64,000 nt of DNA from Acidipila rosea (GCF_004339725.1 NZ_SMGK01000003.1:441380-505379); one strand, 5' to 3'; shown: positions 37,301-46,612, counted from the stretch's first letter. Notes: generated from the letters alone by a model not told the origin. Made by a program: numbers and translations.

Positions 37301-37449
37301 GACCGAAGAAGGGCGATTCGTTCGTATTCCTCGGTCCTCTGCGATACGTTTCGCATTCAGGAAGTCGGCCAATGAGCATCTACTGGGACTTAGATTTCCC
37401 TATGCCTGCCTGGTTCTTCGAACTGTGCGCCTCACTGCGTGCGGCCTAA
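34333..37449 (+). CDS. PLD nuclease - SF2 helicase - DUF3427 protein
   Basis: This protein of about 1038 residues has a phospholipase-D nuclease-like domain in the first 270 residues (RLHAKSWLF, then GSANLSGPA), a DEAD/DEAH helicase core (APTGTGKT, DEAHH, GLTATPER), a helicase C domain ending in QQLGRGLRL, and a C-terminal DUF3427 (YEDFALSPTRFHWQSQ). The architecture is that of stand-alone restriction-type ATPases in defence islands. ATG 34333 is chosen over 34297 because the domain starts there. It follows the AbiE pair by 174 bp. Role in phage defence is inference. Confidence 0.8.
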   Translation: MSDLNEGLYDQLITRRVRESLDRQATLGLKSLVEAIEENDHPDYLARHLIRQIKAALHGLPAEDRNRRQIDLANSLLDFVRDPADSIELDPVDVPGQVLRAIYRGADAPKPPSTPLSVTSLLMNALDEPRLGFELEREMATADRVFMVVSFIQWRGWQRLKSAFHELATRQVPIRLLTTTYIGATDFRAIEEISRLPNVELRISLDGRRRRLHAKSWLFQRDNGFSSIYVGSANLSGPALEDGIEWTVKLSEVEAPHIVERFRGAFDSLWCDEEFEQFQPDDEEFCRRVKQSLEYAKRGPGSRDSGPPVFFDLRPHPYQQATIDQLETERIDKGHFRNLVVAPTGTGKTLIAAFDYARQPFSGPRPRLLFLAHREELLRQARDRFRHVLRDESFGDLLGGGEEPSSYEHLFATIQSFRSRGLLETQGETHWEYVVLDEAHHVPAESYREIVASLRPRILLGLTATPERMDGESILPWFENRIADEMRLWHAIERQYLVPFDYYGVHDGTDLTGLTWSRGSYAIGELEQRYLGNMRRANLIIREFCEFYGDWRLARGLGFCVSISHAQFMAESFRQAGIPALAITSESTDDERAQAATRLRNREVNVLFTVDLFNEGVDIPEADCVLFLRPTESSTVFLQQLGRGLRLDTGKTTCLVLDFIGNQRREFRFDQRFLALFGGTRQQVIRQIETGITRLPGNCYFRLDKESRKVVLENLKAQLQVSRARMVAELNALAGHLGRRPTLIEYLAETHYELSDIYKPSIGGWYVLLNEGRFLEEPPTEADILLSKRFQLLLHIDSTRRLRFYLDQLSARHVGLESIPPLQQRMVQMLTFRLLQSEARQKDTDWDAGLVRLQQNNSARAELQELCEALLDIVKLHTDERPLMDECPLFLHRRYTREEVLVGLGLPNLVGARHTQTGRLWIESSNTEILFVTLDKSEKTFSPSTRYEDFALSPTRFHWQSQSTTGENSPTGQRYSRQRENGASFLLFVRPKKGDSFVFLGPLRYVSHSGSRPMSIYWDLDFPMPAWFFELCASLRAA

Positions 37450-37886
37450 ACCGGTGTCCACTGCTTGGAGTACCACGCGGATAGACACCAACAATCAGGA
37501 GTCATCCGCTTCTTTCGGCGCAATAGTGTTGACGGTGAGATTCTCAACACGGAACAACGCCGTGCGCTTCGCTCGAACATTGCGCGGACAGAAGTGACCA
37601 TGACCGATGGCAAAGTTACGGAGCAATCGGTCGCATGGTCCGCGAGTCCCGGTAAGAAATCCCTCCGTGGTGTCTGCATATCACTTGATCCCCCAAATGC
37701 GAGGTCTCGAAGTAGGCTTGCAAGTCGCCTACGATCATGGTCATTTTTTGCAAGGGAGGGTATTCCTATGCAACGGAGGTGCGAGGAACTTCATGCGAGA
37801 CCTTTCTCGAATACTGAGCACTAGGCAGCCTAACGAGGAAGTCTGCCCGCCGGAATTGTCAAATCTGTTCCATTACAATCTTCCAT
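37450..37886. other. 437-bp region, no gene recognised
   Basis: Frames on both strands are short and lack ribosome sites or family resemblance. It probably includes the promoter of the cut hydrolase that follows. Confidence 0.3.
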
Positions 37887-38057
37887 GTGCAAACTCATCT
37901 AGCTCTTCGTGTACTACAAGGAGCCGACAAGCCTGATCGAGACGTTCAGGTCTTATTCGCCGTTCGTCCGCAACGGAAGGCACTCCTGTTTATTCACGGA
38001 TTCTCTGGTGATCCAATTAAGACGTGGTCTGACTTCCATGTGCTCCTACGCGTTTGA
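37887..38057 (+). pseudogene. 5' fragment of an alpha/beta hydrolase gene
   Basis: A GTG-started 56-codon frame reads VQTHLALRVLQGAD and then LLFIHGFSGDPIKTWSDF, the first strand and oxyanion loop of a serine alpha/beta hydrolase. Similarity stops at about 38049, and the catalytic serine and histidine are missing. Confidence 0.6.
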
Positions 38058-38424
38058 TCTCCGAGTTATAAGACTTGGCTTCAAGAATTTTGCAGGGTAG
38101 GAAGAATTTCTCGGTCACCTCTTGAAACCACTGTTTGCGAAGGTTCGAAGGTGTGATGACAAGAATGCGGCGTTTTCGTTCCGCCCATTTTTGAGAAAGG
38201 ACAAGCCCGGCTTCTATCGTTTTTCCCAGGCCGACTTCGTCCGCCAATAGCGCACCCTTTGCAAGCGGTGAGTTGAACGCGAACAGAACAGCGTCTACTT
38301 GGTGCGGGTTTAGGTCTACCTGGGCGCTTGCGACGGCACCCGCCAGTTTCTCGGCACTGTCCGAGGCGCATCGCTTGGTAAGCTCATGCGCGAAATACTT
38401 TGCGTGGTACGGCATGAGATTCAT
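38017..38424 (-). pseudogene. 5' fragment of a SNF2-family helicase gene
   Basis: The 135-codon frame begins as an intact gene, with its ATG overlapping the upstream DUF4143 stop. It contains NPHQVDAVLFAF and the Walker A segment LADEVGLGKTIEAGL, then VITPSNLRKQW. SNF2 helicases of this type have 900 residues or more, so about 85% is missing. Similarity ends at about 38050, the same point where the facing hydrolase fragment ends. Confidence 0.7.
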
Positions 38425-39611
38425 CGGATTTCCTGCCGTACCAGCTGCTTGAGCAGGGTGTCGAGAGGCATGATTTCTGTCTTTGCGTCGTGCTTGAAAC
38501 GCTCCTGCCCTGGGTAAACGACGACCTGATGATTGGCTTTGACATCGGCGCAGCCGATATAAAATCCTTTGCTGGGCTTTGGATCGCTAAGCGAACGCTT
38601 CATCTCGATTGCCCATCGCTGATTTGACGCGGTCTCCAAAACCAGGTCAATCTCGGCTCCAACGGATGTGCGGTAAAACCACGCCTGAGTATTGGCCGGT
38701 ACCGCGCTCAAGATGTTCTCTACGAGCATTCCCTCCCAACTCGATCCGACGACGGGATGTCCCAGCAAGGTCTCCTGATCGCGTATCCCCAGCAGCGTAT
38801 GCAGAAGTCCGCTATCCCGCACGTAGACCTTTGGGGAGCGGACAAGACGCTTGCCGACGTTGGAAGACCACGGCTGCAATCGACGCACAAGTAGGAGGTC
38901 AACCATAATGTCGAGATATCTGGCGACCGTCTGACCGCTGATTCCCAAGCCCGCCGCAAGCTGCGCCGCGTTCAGCATCTGTCCCTGATTGTGTCCGAGC
39001 ATCTGCCAAAAGCGGTGAAGCGTCTCGGCGGGAACGCGCGGACCTAACGATGGAACGTCGCGTTCCAAATAGGTCTGGATGAAGGCCGCGCGCCATTCGA
39101 AGCTTTGAGTTTCGGTCGCCGCGAGAAAGCTGTCTGGGAAGCCGCCACGCACCCAAAGAGCCTGGGCGGCATTGGGAGAGAAACCAACTACTTCGCTCTC
39201 CAGAAATGGGGTCAGCTCCATATACGAGATTCTGCCCGCAAGCGTCTCCGCAGACTGCTGCAAGAGATCGATGGATGCCGATCCGAGTAAAAGGAACTGG
39301 CCGGTGCGCTTTCCTTTTCGTTTTCTCCTGTCGATCAAGCTACGCAGAGTTTGAAAGATTCCTGGAAGTCGATGGATCTCGTCCAGGATTACGAGTCGAT
39401 CTTCATAATCAGCAAGGTAGAGCTCTGGGTCGGCGAGCTTTGCGCGGTCTGAGGGAAGCTCCAGATCGAGGTACAGCGGTGAATTCTCGGCCTCGTTGGT
39501 GAGGCTGAGTGCCAGGGTCGTTTTTCCAACTTGTCGCGGTCCAAGCAAAGCAACGGCGGGGAACTGACCTAAAAGCTGAAGGAGCCGGGTTTTGGCTGCA
39601 CGCTGAATCAT
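38421..39611 (-). CDS. AAA ATPase with C-terminal DUF4143
   Basis: This 396-residue protein has Walker A LLGPRQVGKTT, Walker B LVILDEIH and sensor-1 FLLLGSAS, followed by a DUF4143 nuclease-like C-terminal domain with GAEIDLVLE and IEMKRS. These proteins are common in mobile and defence regions; function is unclear. ATG 39611 is preferred to TTG 39620. It was translationally coupled to the helicase that is now cut. Confidence 0.8.
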   Translation of the reverse strand: MIQRAAKTRLLQLLGQFPAVALLGPRQVGKTTLALSLTNEAENSPLYLDLELPSDRAKLADPELYLADYEDRLVILDEIHRLPGIFQTLRSLIDRRKRKGKRTGQFLLLGSASIDLLQQSAETLAGRISYMELTPFLESEVVGFSPNAAQALWVRGGFPDSFLAATETQSFEWRAAFIQTYLERDVPSLGPRVPAETLHRFWQMLGHNQGQMLNAAQLAAGLGISGQTVARYLDIMVDLLLVRRLQPWSSNVGKRLVRSPKVYVRDSGLLHTLLGIRDQETLLGHPVVGSSWEGMLVENILSAVPANTQAWFYRTSVGAEIDLVLETASNQRWAIEMKRSLSDPKPSKGFYIGCADVKANHQVVVYPGQERFKHDAKTEIMPLDTLLKQLVRQEIR

Positions 39612-39620
39612 ACCTTGCAA

Positions 39621-39641
39621 TTATTCCACAATACGGAATAA
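39621..39641. promoter_or_regulatory. inverted repeat before the DUF4143 gene
   Basis: TTATTCC and GGAATAA flank seven bases immediately upstream of the start codon. It is a candidate operator. Confidence 0.4.
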
Positions 39642-40229
39642 ATGCGAGGTAAATCTCCAGCCCAACGCATCCGATATCCCTCTCCCTGCGGGTTTTGGAA
39701 CGGGCCTCACAACACCCGGGAGCGCATGCATTCAGATCACTGCGAACGGGCGACTGGAAGGACTTGGTGGTACAGCGCAAAGCTGAGGGCTGAATCTGCA
39801 ATTTCGTACCGAAGATGTGCAATTTGAATGTGACGCACATTGCCCCTCTAAAGGTACATATGTGCGGCAGGATATCTTGCACAAAACAAATCAGATGGAA
39901 GAGCGAAACCCTCAAAGTGCGTCTGCGCGTTATGTTCCACTACCGCGCTTACCTAAGAGATACCTGACGCCCCAGCATTCCTCCACCGCTCTCCGAGCCT
40001 TAGAAAGCGCAGCCTCAGGCTGCAACAGAAGCCGCATTCTCGCAGACAAAGACTCACTCACCCTCACCGCTTCTGACGATGAGGGAAAGTGCTGCCAAAT
40101 GCTGCCTTGTGCAGCAAAGTGAGGGAAGGTGAGGGCAGTCAAAGAGATAAATGGACGACCGCCTTGCATGAACGAAAATCCAATGGCAAACTCATTATTG
40201 AAATGTACCCGTCAATAAATATTGAGGTG
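39642..40229. other. 588-bp region where type I-E cas genes would be expected
   Basis: No cas3, cse1, cse2, cas7, cas5 or cas6e sequence is recognisable. The plus-strand frame that contains the cas1 fragment extends back to 40089, but its first 40-50 codons do not resemble Cas1. TTGCTGCACAAGGCAGCA-like inverted sequence at about 40100-40118 is short. Confidence 0.4.
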
Positions 40230-40505
40230 TCTGAGGTGAAAGCGGTTGGCCCGCAGCAGAAAGCGCACCTGTTCGCCTTCCGAATTGCTGCAAAAAAACC
40301 AAAGCAGGCCGAGCGTGAAGTGCGGCTCGCCTGCAGGGACGCATTTCGCCAGACTCATCTGCTCGCACGCATCATCCCGATGATCCAAGAGGTATTGGCG
40401 GCTGGAGAAATAGAGCCGCCGCAGGCTCCTTCAGAGTCCGTTCCGCCAGCGATTCCCAATCCGGCTCCTTCGGGCGATGCCGGCCACCGGATAGTGGGAG
40501 AGTGA
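40230..40505 (+). pseudogene. cas1: 3' fragment of type I-E cas1
   Basis: The frame ends with AHLFAFRIAAKK, REVRLACRDAFRQTHLLAR and IIPMIQEVLAAGEIEPP, then a proline-rich tail, which is the C-terminus of Cas1e (about 305 residues in E. coli). Only some 80 of these residues remain, so the metal-binding active-site residues (Glu, His, Asp) are lost. The stop is 3 bp before cas2, in the normal cas1-cas2 arrangement. New spacer acquisition by this locus alone is therefore not possible. Confidence 0.75.
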
Positions 40506-40826
<321 letters not shown>

Positions 40827-40901
40827 CAACCGAAGATTTGAAGCATCGGTGGCTGCAATACTCACCGATAAGAAATGTGTAATCATCCACTTACCGGAAG
40901 T
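40827..40901 (+). promoter_or_regulatory. CRISPR leader
   Basis: These 75 AT-richer bases separate cas2 from the first repeat. Leader placement here is supported by the cas2 position and by the degenerate repeat at the opposite end. Confidence 0.6.
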
Positions 40902-42089
40902 GCATTCCCCGCACCCGCGGGGCTGAACCGCCCCGTACACTAATGTAGCGGTTTCGGCCTATGCATTCCCCGCACCCGCGGGGCTGAACCGTTGTTCCGG
41001 CTTTTGTTGAGTGCGATTCTTGGGCATTCCCCGCACCCGCGGGGCTGAACCGTCTGCGCTCGCGTCCGGCCTCTGCCTTTATGAGCATTCCCCGCACCCG
41101 CGGGGCTGAACCGGCTGATTCAGGTTGATAGCGCCAGGAGTGCTCGCATTCCCCGCACCCGCGGGGCTGAACCGGCTGAATGACTTTTCTGGTCCTGTAA
41201 TCTCTTGCATTCCCCGCACCCGCGGGGCTGAACCGTATGACTCCGAGGCGAGCTGCCTGGCGCTGCTGCATTCCCCGCACCCGCGGGGCTGAACCAGGAT
41301 GCTTGGGGAGAATGTAGGCGCGTCAAAAGCATTCCCCGCACCCGCGGGGCTGAACCGGCAGCGGCGTCTGATAGGTTGCGACCTGAAAAGCATTCCCCGC
41401 ACCCGCGGGGCTGAACCGTTATTATTTGTTTTCCGCCGTCATCGCGGACGGCATTCCCCGCACCCGCGGGGCTGAACCGCCGAGCCTGATTATGTTCATG
41501 CTGCTTTCCAGGCATTCCCCGCACCCGCGGGGCTGAACCGGTTGATCAGCGGACGGTTGCCGCTGTTGACCCGCATTCCCCGCACCCGCGGGGCTGAACC
41601 GATACTGATGACGATGTGTTATTTGACTGACCGGCATTCCCCGCACCCGCGGGGCTGAACCGTAGAAGATGCAGCTGGCGGCGCAGGCAGATGTGCATTC
41701 CCCGCACCCGCGGGGCTGAACCGCCGAGCCTGATTATGTTCATGCTGCTTTCCAGGCATTCCCCGCACCCGCGGGGCTGAACCGGTTGATCAGCGGACGG
41801 TTGCCGCTGTTGACCCGCATTCCCCGCACCCGCGGGGCTGAACCGATACTGATGACGATGTGTTATTTGACTGACCGGCATTCCCCGCACCCGCGGGGCT
41901 GAACCGAGTGTCATAAACGCTCACCTTTACCGGCTTATGCATTCCCCGCACCCGCGGGGCTGAACCGTTATTATTTGTTTTCCGCCGTCATCGCGGACGG
42001 CATTCCCCGCACCCGCGGGGCTGAACCGCACACGGATCGGCTTGTAAGCAACAAGGGGAAGCATTCCCCGCACCCGCGGGGCTGAACTG
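40902..42089 (+). CRISPR. type I-E CRISPR array, 20 repeats and 19 spacers
   Basis: Repeats recur exactly every 61 bases (29-bp repeat, 32-bp spacer), starting at 40902 and ending with the copy at 42061-42089. The repeat reads GCATTCCCCG, then CACCCGCGG, then GGCTGAACCG, a close relative of the E. coli I-E repeat with the CCCCG/CGGGG stem. Repeats are near-identical; the last has C to T in AACTG, marking the old end, and the 29th base is A instead of G in the seventh. Several spacers are duplicated in blocks (see findings). No effector genes are nearby, so expression and interference would need Cascade and Cas3 from elsewhere. Confidence 0.97.
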
Positions 42090-42090
42090 T

Positions 42091-42162
42091 CGCTATCGCA
42101 GTCCGGAGGAGTTCCGGCAGACAACACAAGGCTACGCGGATATGGGGCTCAACCTGAATTGA
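42091..42162 (+). pseudogene. possible IS3-family transposase tail
   Basis: RYRSPEEFRQTTQGYADMG follows the last repeat directly and ends at TGA 42160-42162. It resembles the C-terminal end of IS3 OrfB proteins, but it is too short to be sure. Confidence 0.3.
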
Positions 42163-42310
42163 GAATCTCCAGCTATGGGTGGATGAGAAATCGGGGGCAG
42201 GTCAACTGACTCCGGCCTTCTGAAGTAGCCCACCCTTTGGAGCGAGCGAACTCCCAGTCTAGGCTGAGCGCGAGCTTAGGGCAGGGACGGGAGTTGGACT
42301 GGAGAGCTAG

Positions 42311-42460
42311 GTGTTATACGAGCAGATTCGCCGGGAGTGCGAGTTTGGTGCGGGTACGATTGCCTGAGTAGCGCGGAAGTTGGGGGCCAGCGACGCATGG
42401 TGCGGGATGCGGTGCGGAGCGCGACTCGCGCGTGTCGAGCAGGCAGGCTGGCCGTCACAT
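42311..42460 (+). pseudogene. IS21-family istA 5' remnant
   Basis: VLYEQIRRECEFGAGTIA, a TGA at 42365-42367, VARKLG, and after a frameshift GQRRMVRDAVRSAT reproduce the helix-turn-helix start of IS21 IstA. Stop, frameshift and truncation mark it as dead. The remaining sequence to 42620 shows nothing else. Confidence 0.6.
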
Positions 42461-42620
42461 CGAAGAGACCCTGCAACAGCAGAGCTCGCGTCGCGCTGTG
42501 AAACCGCTGCTTTTGCACAGTTGAAAACTGAGATCGTCTGCTCGCCGTCCAAGAGTTGGGTGAAGTCACGGCCTGCCGTTAATCAGTAACGGAGGCTTAA
42601 ATGCTTGGAGGTTGCCCATC

Positions 42621-43646
42621 ATGCATGGATCTGATGTAGAGCCTGAATGGCCCATTCCTGCGGTTTTCCTGTTGCATGGCAAGGGCGGATCGCCGGAAGG
42701 CACCATCAAAAAGTTGCACATAATCTTGGAGCAGCGCTGGCCCGGCTTAAGCTTTCATCGTCCTTTACTGCCACATCACGATCCCGGAGTTCTATGCGAG
42801 ATCTCTATCGAACATTTGCTGGATATGGATATTCCCCGCCACGCCTTGTTAGTCGGAATTAGCTTGGGTGGTCTAGTGGCGGCGAAACTCCAGGAGGTGG
42901 GGCGGGACGACCTTCAGGTGATGGCAATCAGTTCACCGACGTGGGCCGACGGACTTTCGCTTGAGAGATCCGCCCAGCATCGCCTGGCGTTCTACTCATC
43001 AAGAGATGACGTCATCGCATCACGGACAACAAATTGGCCGAAGATTGCAGACTTCGCCCGCGATTTCGAGTGGCTGACGCACGATTCCGACCGACACCTC
43101 AGGCAGATCGCCAGGCTATGCGATTGGTATTTGGAGGGGATGCTTTCAGACTGGATCGATCGCATTCTTAATTCTTCTTCGACACAGCAGGAACGAGATG
43201 AAATCGTCTGGAAGTCGATGGCCGAAGCACCGCAGACAACTCGAAATTGGCGCGAAACTCCCTGGTCCGGCGAACGCCCGCAGACCTTCGGCGAGATGGG
43301 AGATGTAATAAAGGCAGGCAAGGATTGGGAATATGCCTGGAGTAATTGGGGACATGAATTCATAAGTCGAAAAGATCCTCGATGCCTGGAGGAAGAGCCA
43401 CCACTCTGGTTTTCAAAAGAACGGCGGGCGATGCTGGCAGGAGTCGCCGAATTTTTCTCTCATTTATATAGATTGCCGATGCCGAGCTGGATCGAAAAGC
43501 CGGAGTACTTCTTGTTGGAGCCAGAGTACTTCACGATCTTGATGCCAGATTCTGAAGTAGGACTGTATCGCATGCGGGCGAGGACACCCAAAGAGATGTT
43601 GCGCCGGAACGTAATCTTTGAGGCGCGCAATATGACGTTGTTGTAA
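42621..43646 (+). CDS. alpha/beta hydrolase-like protein
   Basis: This protein of about 341 residues has FLLHGKGGSPEG (oxyanion loop) and the nucleophile elbow GISLGG at about residues 79-84 counted from ATG 42621, with GGAGG nine bases upstream of that ATG. The first 180 residues form a plausible esterase-like hydrolase. The C-terminal 160 residues (with WEYAWSNWGHEF) match no family I know. Confidence 0.65.
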   Translation: MHGSDVEPEWPIPAVFLLHGKGGSPEGTIKKLHIILEQRWPGLSFHRPLLPHHDPGVLCEISIEHLLDMDIPRHALLVGISLGGLVAAKLQEVGRDDLQVMAISSPTWADGLSLERSAQHRLAFYSSRDDVIASRTTNWPKIADFARDFEWLTHDSDRHLRQIARLCDWYLEGMLSDWIDRILNSSSTQQERDEIVWKSMAEAPQTTRNWRETPWSGERPQTFGEMGDVIKAGKDWEYAWSNWGHEFISRKDPRCLEEEPPLWFSKERRAMLAGVAEFFSHLYRLPMPSWIEKPEYFLLEPEYFTILMPDSEVGLYRMRARTPKEMLRRNVIFEARNMTLL

Positions 43647-44035
43647 GTTTCCGGTCCGGCGATCATTTGACTACGGCTGGTCTTTCTTCTACCAGCGCAC
43701 CCGAGTGCGGAATACTGGTCCAGGGGAACGCCGGGTTCGAGCCATAGCCGGAGCAGACTCCGCAACGGACTGCCACCAGGAGTCTGATCGCGTCCATCCC
43801 GGGCCCTGACATCAGAATAGATTCCGGGATCGACGATCTCCCTTCGTGGGGCTTCCTCAGTTTTCCTTCCACCTCACCTCAGGCCCATAAAATTTCCTCC
43901 AAAAGTTTCTCGACCGTAAAGGCAGTAAAACGGCTGCAGCCTCGGTATTAATCGAGTAGATGTGGTTGTGATGGGAGAGATTTCCTTTCTCAGACATATC
44001 TGAAGAAATCGTACAGATACCGAAAGGAAAGTTTT
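43647..44035. other. 389-bp region, no gene recognised
   Basis: A 69-codon minus-strand frame at 43663-43872 has no supporting features. The last 100 bases probably hold the promoter of the small HTH gene. Confidence 0.3.
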
Positions 44036-44278
44036 ATGCCCGATGTAAACCTGCCTGCCTACCCTCTCCTTGAACAGATCCTCAAGCTCAAGGGATTTTC
44101 ATTACAACCGATGTACTCCAACCGTGAGGTCGCCGAGATTTTCGGCGTCTCGATTCGAGCTATTCAGGATCGCATCAAGCGCGGAGGTCTCACCCCACGT
44201 AACCTGCCCGGTAGGGCGCGGTTCCTGCCGCTTGATCTCGAACAGTTCCTGGCAAACAGCCTGAAGACCATCCGCTGA
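44036..44278 (+). CDS. excisionase/MerR-like helix-turn-helix protein
   Basis: This 80-residue protein has YSNREVAEIFGVSIRAIQDR followed by GRARFLPLDLEQFL, the HTH_17 layout of excisionases and small regulators. GAAAGGAAAG precedes the ATG. It probably belongs with the recombinase gene downstream. Confidence 0.7.
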   Translation: MPDVNLPAYPLLEQILKLKGFSLQPMYSNREVAEIFGVSIRAIQDRIKRGGLTPRNLPGRARFLPLDLEQFLANSLKTIR

Positions 44279-44875
44279 AATGACTCGCGGCCTTCACCTC
44301 GTTACGCCTTCCATGTCCCGAAGACCGAAGCTGAACAAGTCGGCCCCATTCAGCAGGGGTCGTGCCGGGAGAGGGGCATTGAGCTTTTCATGTCCCCCAG
44401 TTCTTCGCAGGAGTACTCGCTGCAGCGTTATATTGCGCGAATCTTCCTACTTTCAAGACTTCCTTCGTGAGCTTCGTGCTGCTTCGCATAGCTACACGTT
44501 TTCTATGCATTTTTGTCAATCGATAATAGTCAAATTCGATAGTGGAATTGCACATATAAGTTGCCGCAATCTTCGGCATGGAGCTCGAATTGCTTATGGG
44601 CTTCGGCCATCTACGTTTCACTGCAGTTATTCTCGCAAGCCACTTACCTGCGCCTCTTCCTGGCGAGGTCAATCTGTCTTCGGCAATACCCTTCCCACTT
44701 CTTCTCTCTTCATGGGCATTCCTAAAAATATCGTCGGGCGACTCCACAACCCTCCCTACGACCGAAGAGGTTACGACTAGCGGATGACTTAAAGGGACAG
44801 AAAATACGGGTCTGCTTGCGAACGATTCTGTACTCTATGCGGCCTCCGAAGTGAATGCTTGAGAAGGAAGGAAGA
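44279..44875. other. 597-bp region, no gene recognised
   Basis: Overlapping frames on both strands (44280-44780 plus, 44388-44747 minus) show no recognisable motif. The AT-rich middle (about 44490-44580) may contain a promoter. No repeat pairs were found. Confidence 0.3.
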
Positions 44876-46612
44876 ATGACCCAGCAAACAGCCGAACAGA
44901 ACAACCAGGCCGTACATGATTATGGTGCACCTGCCGTAGACCATCAGCATGTAGCTCCCAGGACTCTCACTGAACTCTTGGACAGGCTCACTGCACAGGG
45001 CGCTTCAAACCTCCCGGCTTTGCGGTCGAAGGCGTCCGTTCTTGCGGACTTTCTGCGGAAGCCTGCCGATCAGATCACGATCGACGAGGTCGAAGATACC
45101 AAACAAGGTCTGCGACCATATCTGAAGAGCCGCAGGCTGGCCGAGAATTCGATCCAGGCATACGTCTATGAAGTTAGGACGTTGTTGAATCACGCAGAGA
45201 GGTTGGGGTGGAAGCCAAACGCTGAAATCCCAGTTGCCTGGCATGCTGTCCTGGAACGCTGCATTGCGGTTCGCTGCGATGACTTGTGCCGGTACGTGTT
45301 GCGGAAGCGGAAAGCCCCTAAACAGGTTGTACCTGCAGATGTGGATTCTTGGGTTGAAGGTTATGTCAAGCAGGGAAAGGCATTGAGTACTGCAAGGAAT
45401 CGAGCCTCAGCCTTTTGGAAGGTTCTCGCCGCATGTGGAGCCTTGCAGGAGCTTCCAGTTATGCTGAAAGGCGGTTTCGGAGTGCCTCTTGACGAATTCC
45501 CCGAGCCGTTGAAATCGGAAGTCGAGAAGCTTCTGCAATGGAAGCAGGCAAACTATTCCGCAGGTAGGTCCAAGCGAGGCAAGATTCGCGCGGAGAGCGC
45601 CGGTAACCTGAGGCGCTCATTCAGTGAGTTGTTTGGATTCACTGTCAGGGTGATGGACATGACAGGGATCGATTCGATTTGCAGTCTGGTTACGCCAGAC
45701 ATCATTGGCCATTACATCGAGTGGGCGATCAACGATCGTAAAGTTCGTGGCCAGTCCCTATGCTCGCGCCTCGTCGTGATTAAGGCAGCGCTGAGTCAAC
45801 ACCCCCACTATCGCGAAACCGATGTCACCTGGCTTAAGGATTTGGTTGAAAGCATTCCTACGGAGCATGAGGCCGAGTTGAAAGAAAAGCAGCTGGCCAA
45901 ACAGGTTCCTTATGCGTCGGTCGAGGCCATCCCGGATCATATCCATGCCGAAAGGAAGGCTGCCGCACGCCGGGGAGAAAAGGACCTTGCCCTGGTAATA
46001 CGCAATGAACTCCTGATGCTCTGGCTGACAGTCCTTCCCTGGCGACAGATGAATCTTCGTGAATGCCGGGTAGGCGGATCCCGGCCCAATCTCTTTAAGG
46101 CTAAGATTAGCCCCGTTGCGGCTGTTGCTAAACCGGAATGGGTTGAGGAGGCATCAAAAGCTGACCCGGACGCCGAGTTTTGGCAGGTTAAGTTTTCCTC
46201 AGAAGAGACCAAAGTCGGCAACAGCGTACACCTGCTTGTGCCTCGGCCTCTCATCCCCTTGCTTGAAGAATATCTTCAGTACCACCGCCAACATCTGATT
46301 CGGGGGACAGATTCAGAGGACTTGTTCCCAAGCGAAGCAGGAACAAGAATTTCTCGGGCCAGGATGACCATCATCGTCGCCGAATTGACGTTGCGGCATA
46401 TCGGTAAGCGGGTTACGCCGCATACGTTCCGGCATATTGTTGCCTATGCGTGGCTGGATGACCATCCGGAGGACTATCTGACTCTTTCCAAAATCCTCTT
46501 TCACACGAATATCAACACCACATTGAAGTGCTATGGTGCCAGGTTCAACGAGTCAAACGGGGCACGCGGTATGGAGAAGTGGGTAGAGAGCCGGAAGAAA
46601 AAGACGGTTTAG
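44876..46612 (+). CDS. tyrosine recombinase-like integrase, 578 aa
   Basis: The ATG at 44876 follows GGAAGGAAG. The C-terminal part carries an Arg-containing segment (WRQMNLRECRV), HTFRHIVAYAWL (HxxR), then LFHTNINTTLKCYG, giving the H and the terminal Tyr of the tyrosine-recombinase active site. The N-terminal 300 residues resemble core-binding domains of large, plasmid/transposon-type recombinases. It is much longer than ordinary phage integrases and unrelated in detail to the one at 47347. Confidence 0.75.
   Translation: MTQQTAEQNNQAVHDYGAPAVDHQHVAPRTLTELLDRLTAQGASNLPALRSKASVLADFLRKPADQITIDEVEDTKQGLRPYLKSRRLAENSIQAYVYEVRTLLNHAERLGWKPNAEIPVAWHAVLERCIAVRCDDLCRYVLRKRKAPKQVVPADVDSWVEGYVKQGKALSTARNRASAFWKVLAACGALQELPVMLKGGFGVPLDEFPEPLKSEVEKLLQWKQANYSAGRSKRGKIRAESAGNLRRSFSELFGFTVRVMDMTGIDSICSLVTPDIIGHYIEWAINDRKVRGQSLCSRLVVIKAALSQHPHYRETDVTWLKDLVESIPTEHEAELKEKQLAKQVPYASVEAIPDHIHAERKAAARRGEKDLALVIRNELLMLWLTVLPWRQMNLRECRVGGSRPNLFKAKISPVAAVAKPEWVEEASKADPDAEFWQVKFSSEETKVGNSVHLLVPRPLIPLLEEYLQYHRQHLIRGTDSEDLFPSEAGTRISRARMTIIVAELTLRHIGKRVTPHTFRHIVAYAWLDDHPEDYLTLSKILFHTNINTTLKCYGARFNESNGARGMEKWVESRKKKTV

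Noticed and set aside
34333-37449. Mokosh-type defence protein
   Set aside because: Mokosh couples PLD with an SF1-type helicase; the motor here is SF2 with DEAH and DUF3427, so the name was not used.
40891-42127. Several minus-strand frames with a repeated Cys/Gly/Pro-rich pattern
   Set aside because: They are translations of the CRISPR repeats, which are open in that strand. They are not repeat proteins.
44388-44747. 119-codon minus-strand frame between the HTH gene and the large recombinase
   Set aside because: No start signal and no family resemblance; it overlaps an equally featureless plus-strand frame.
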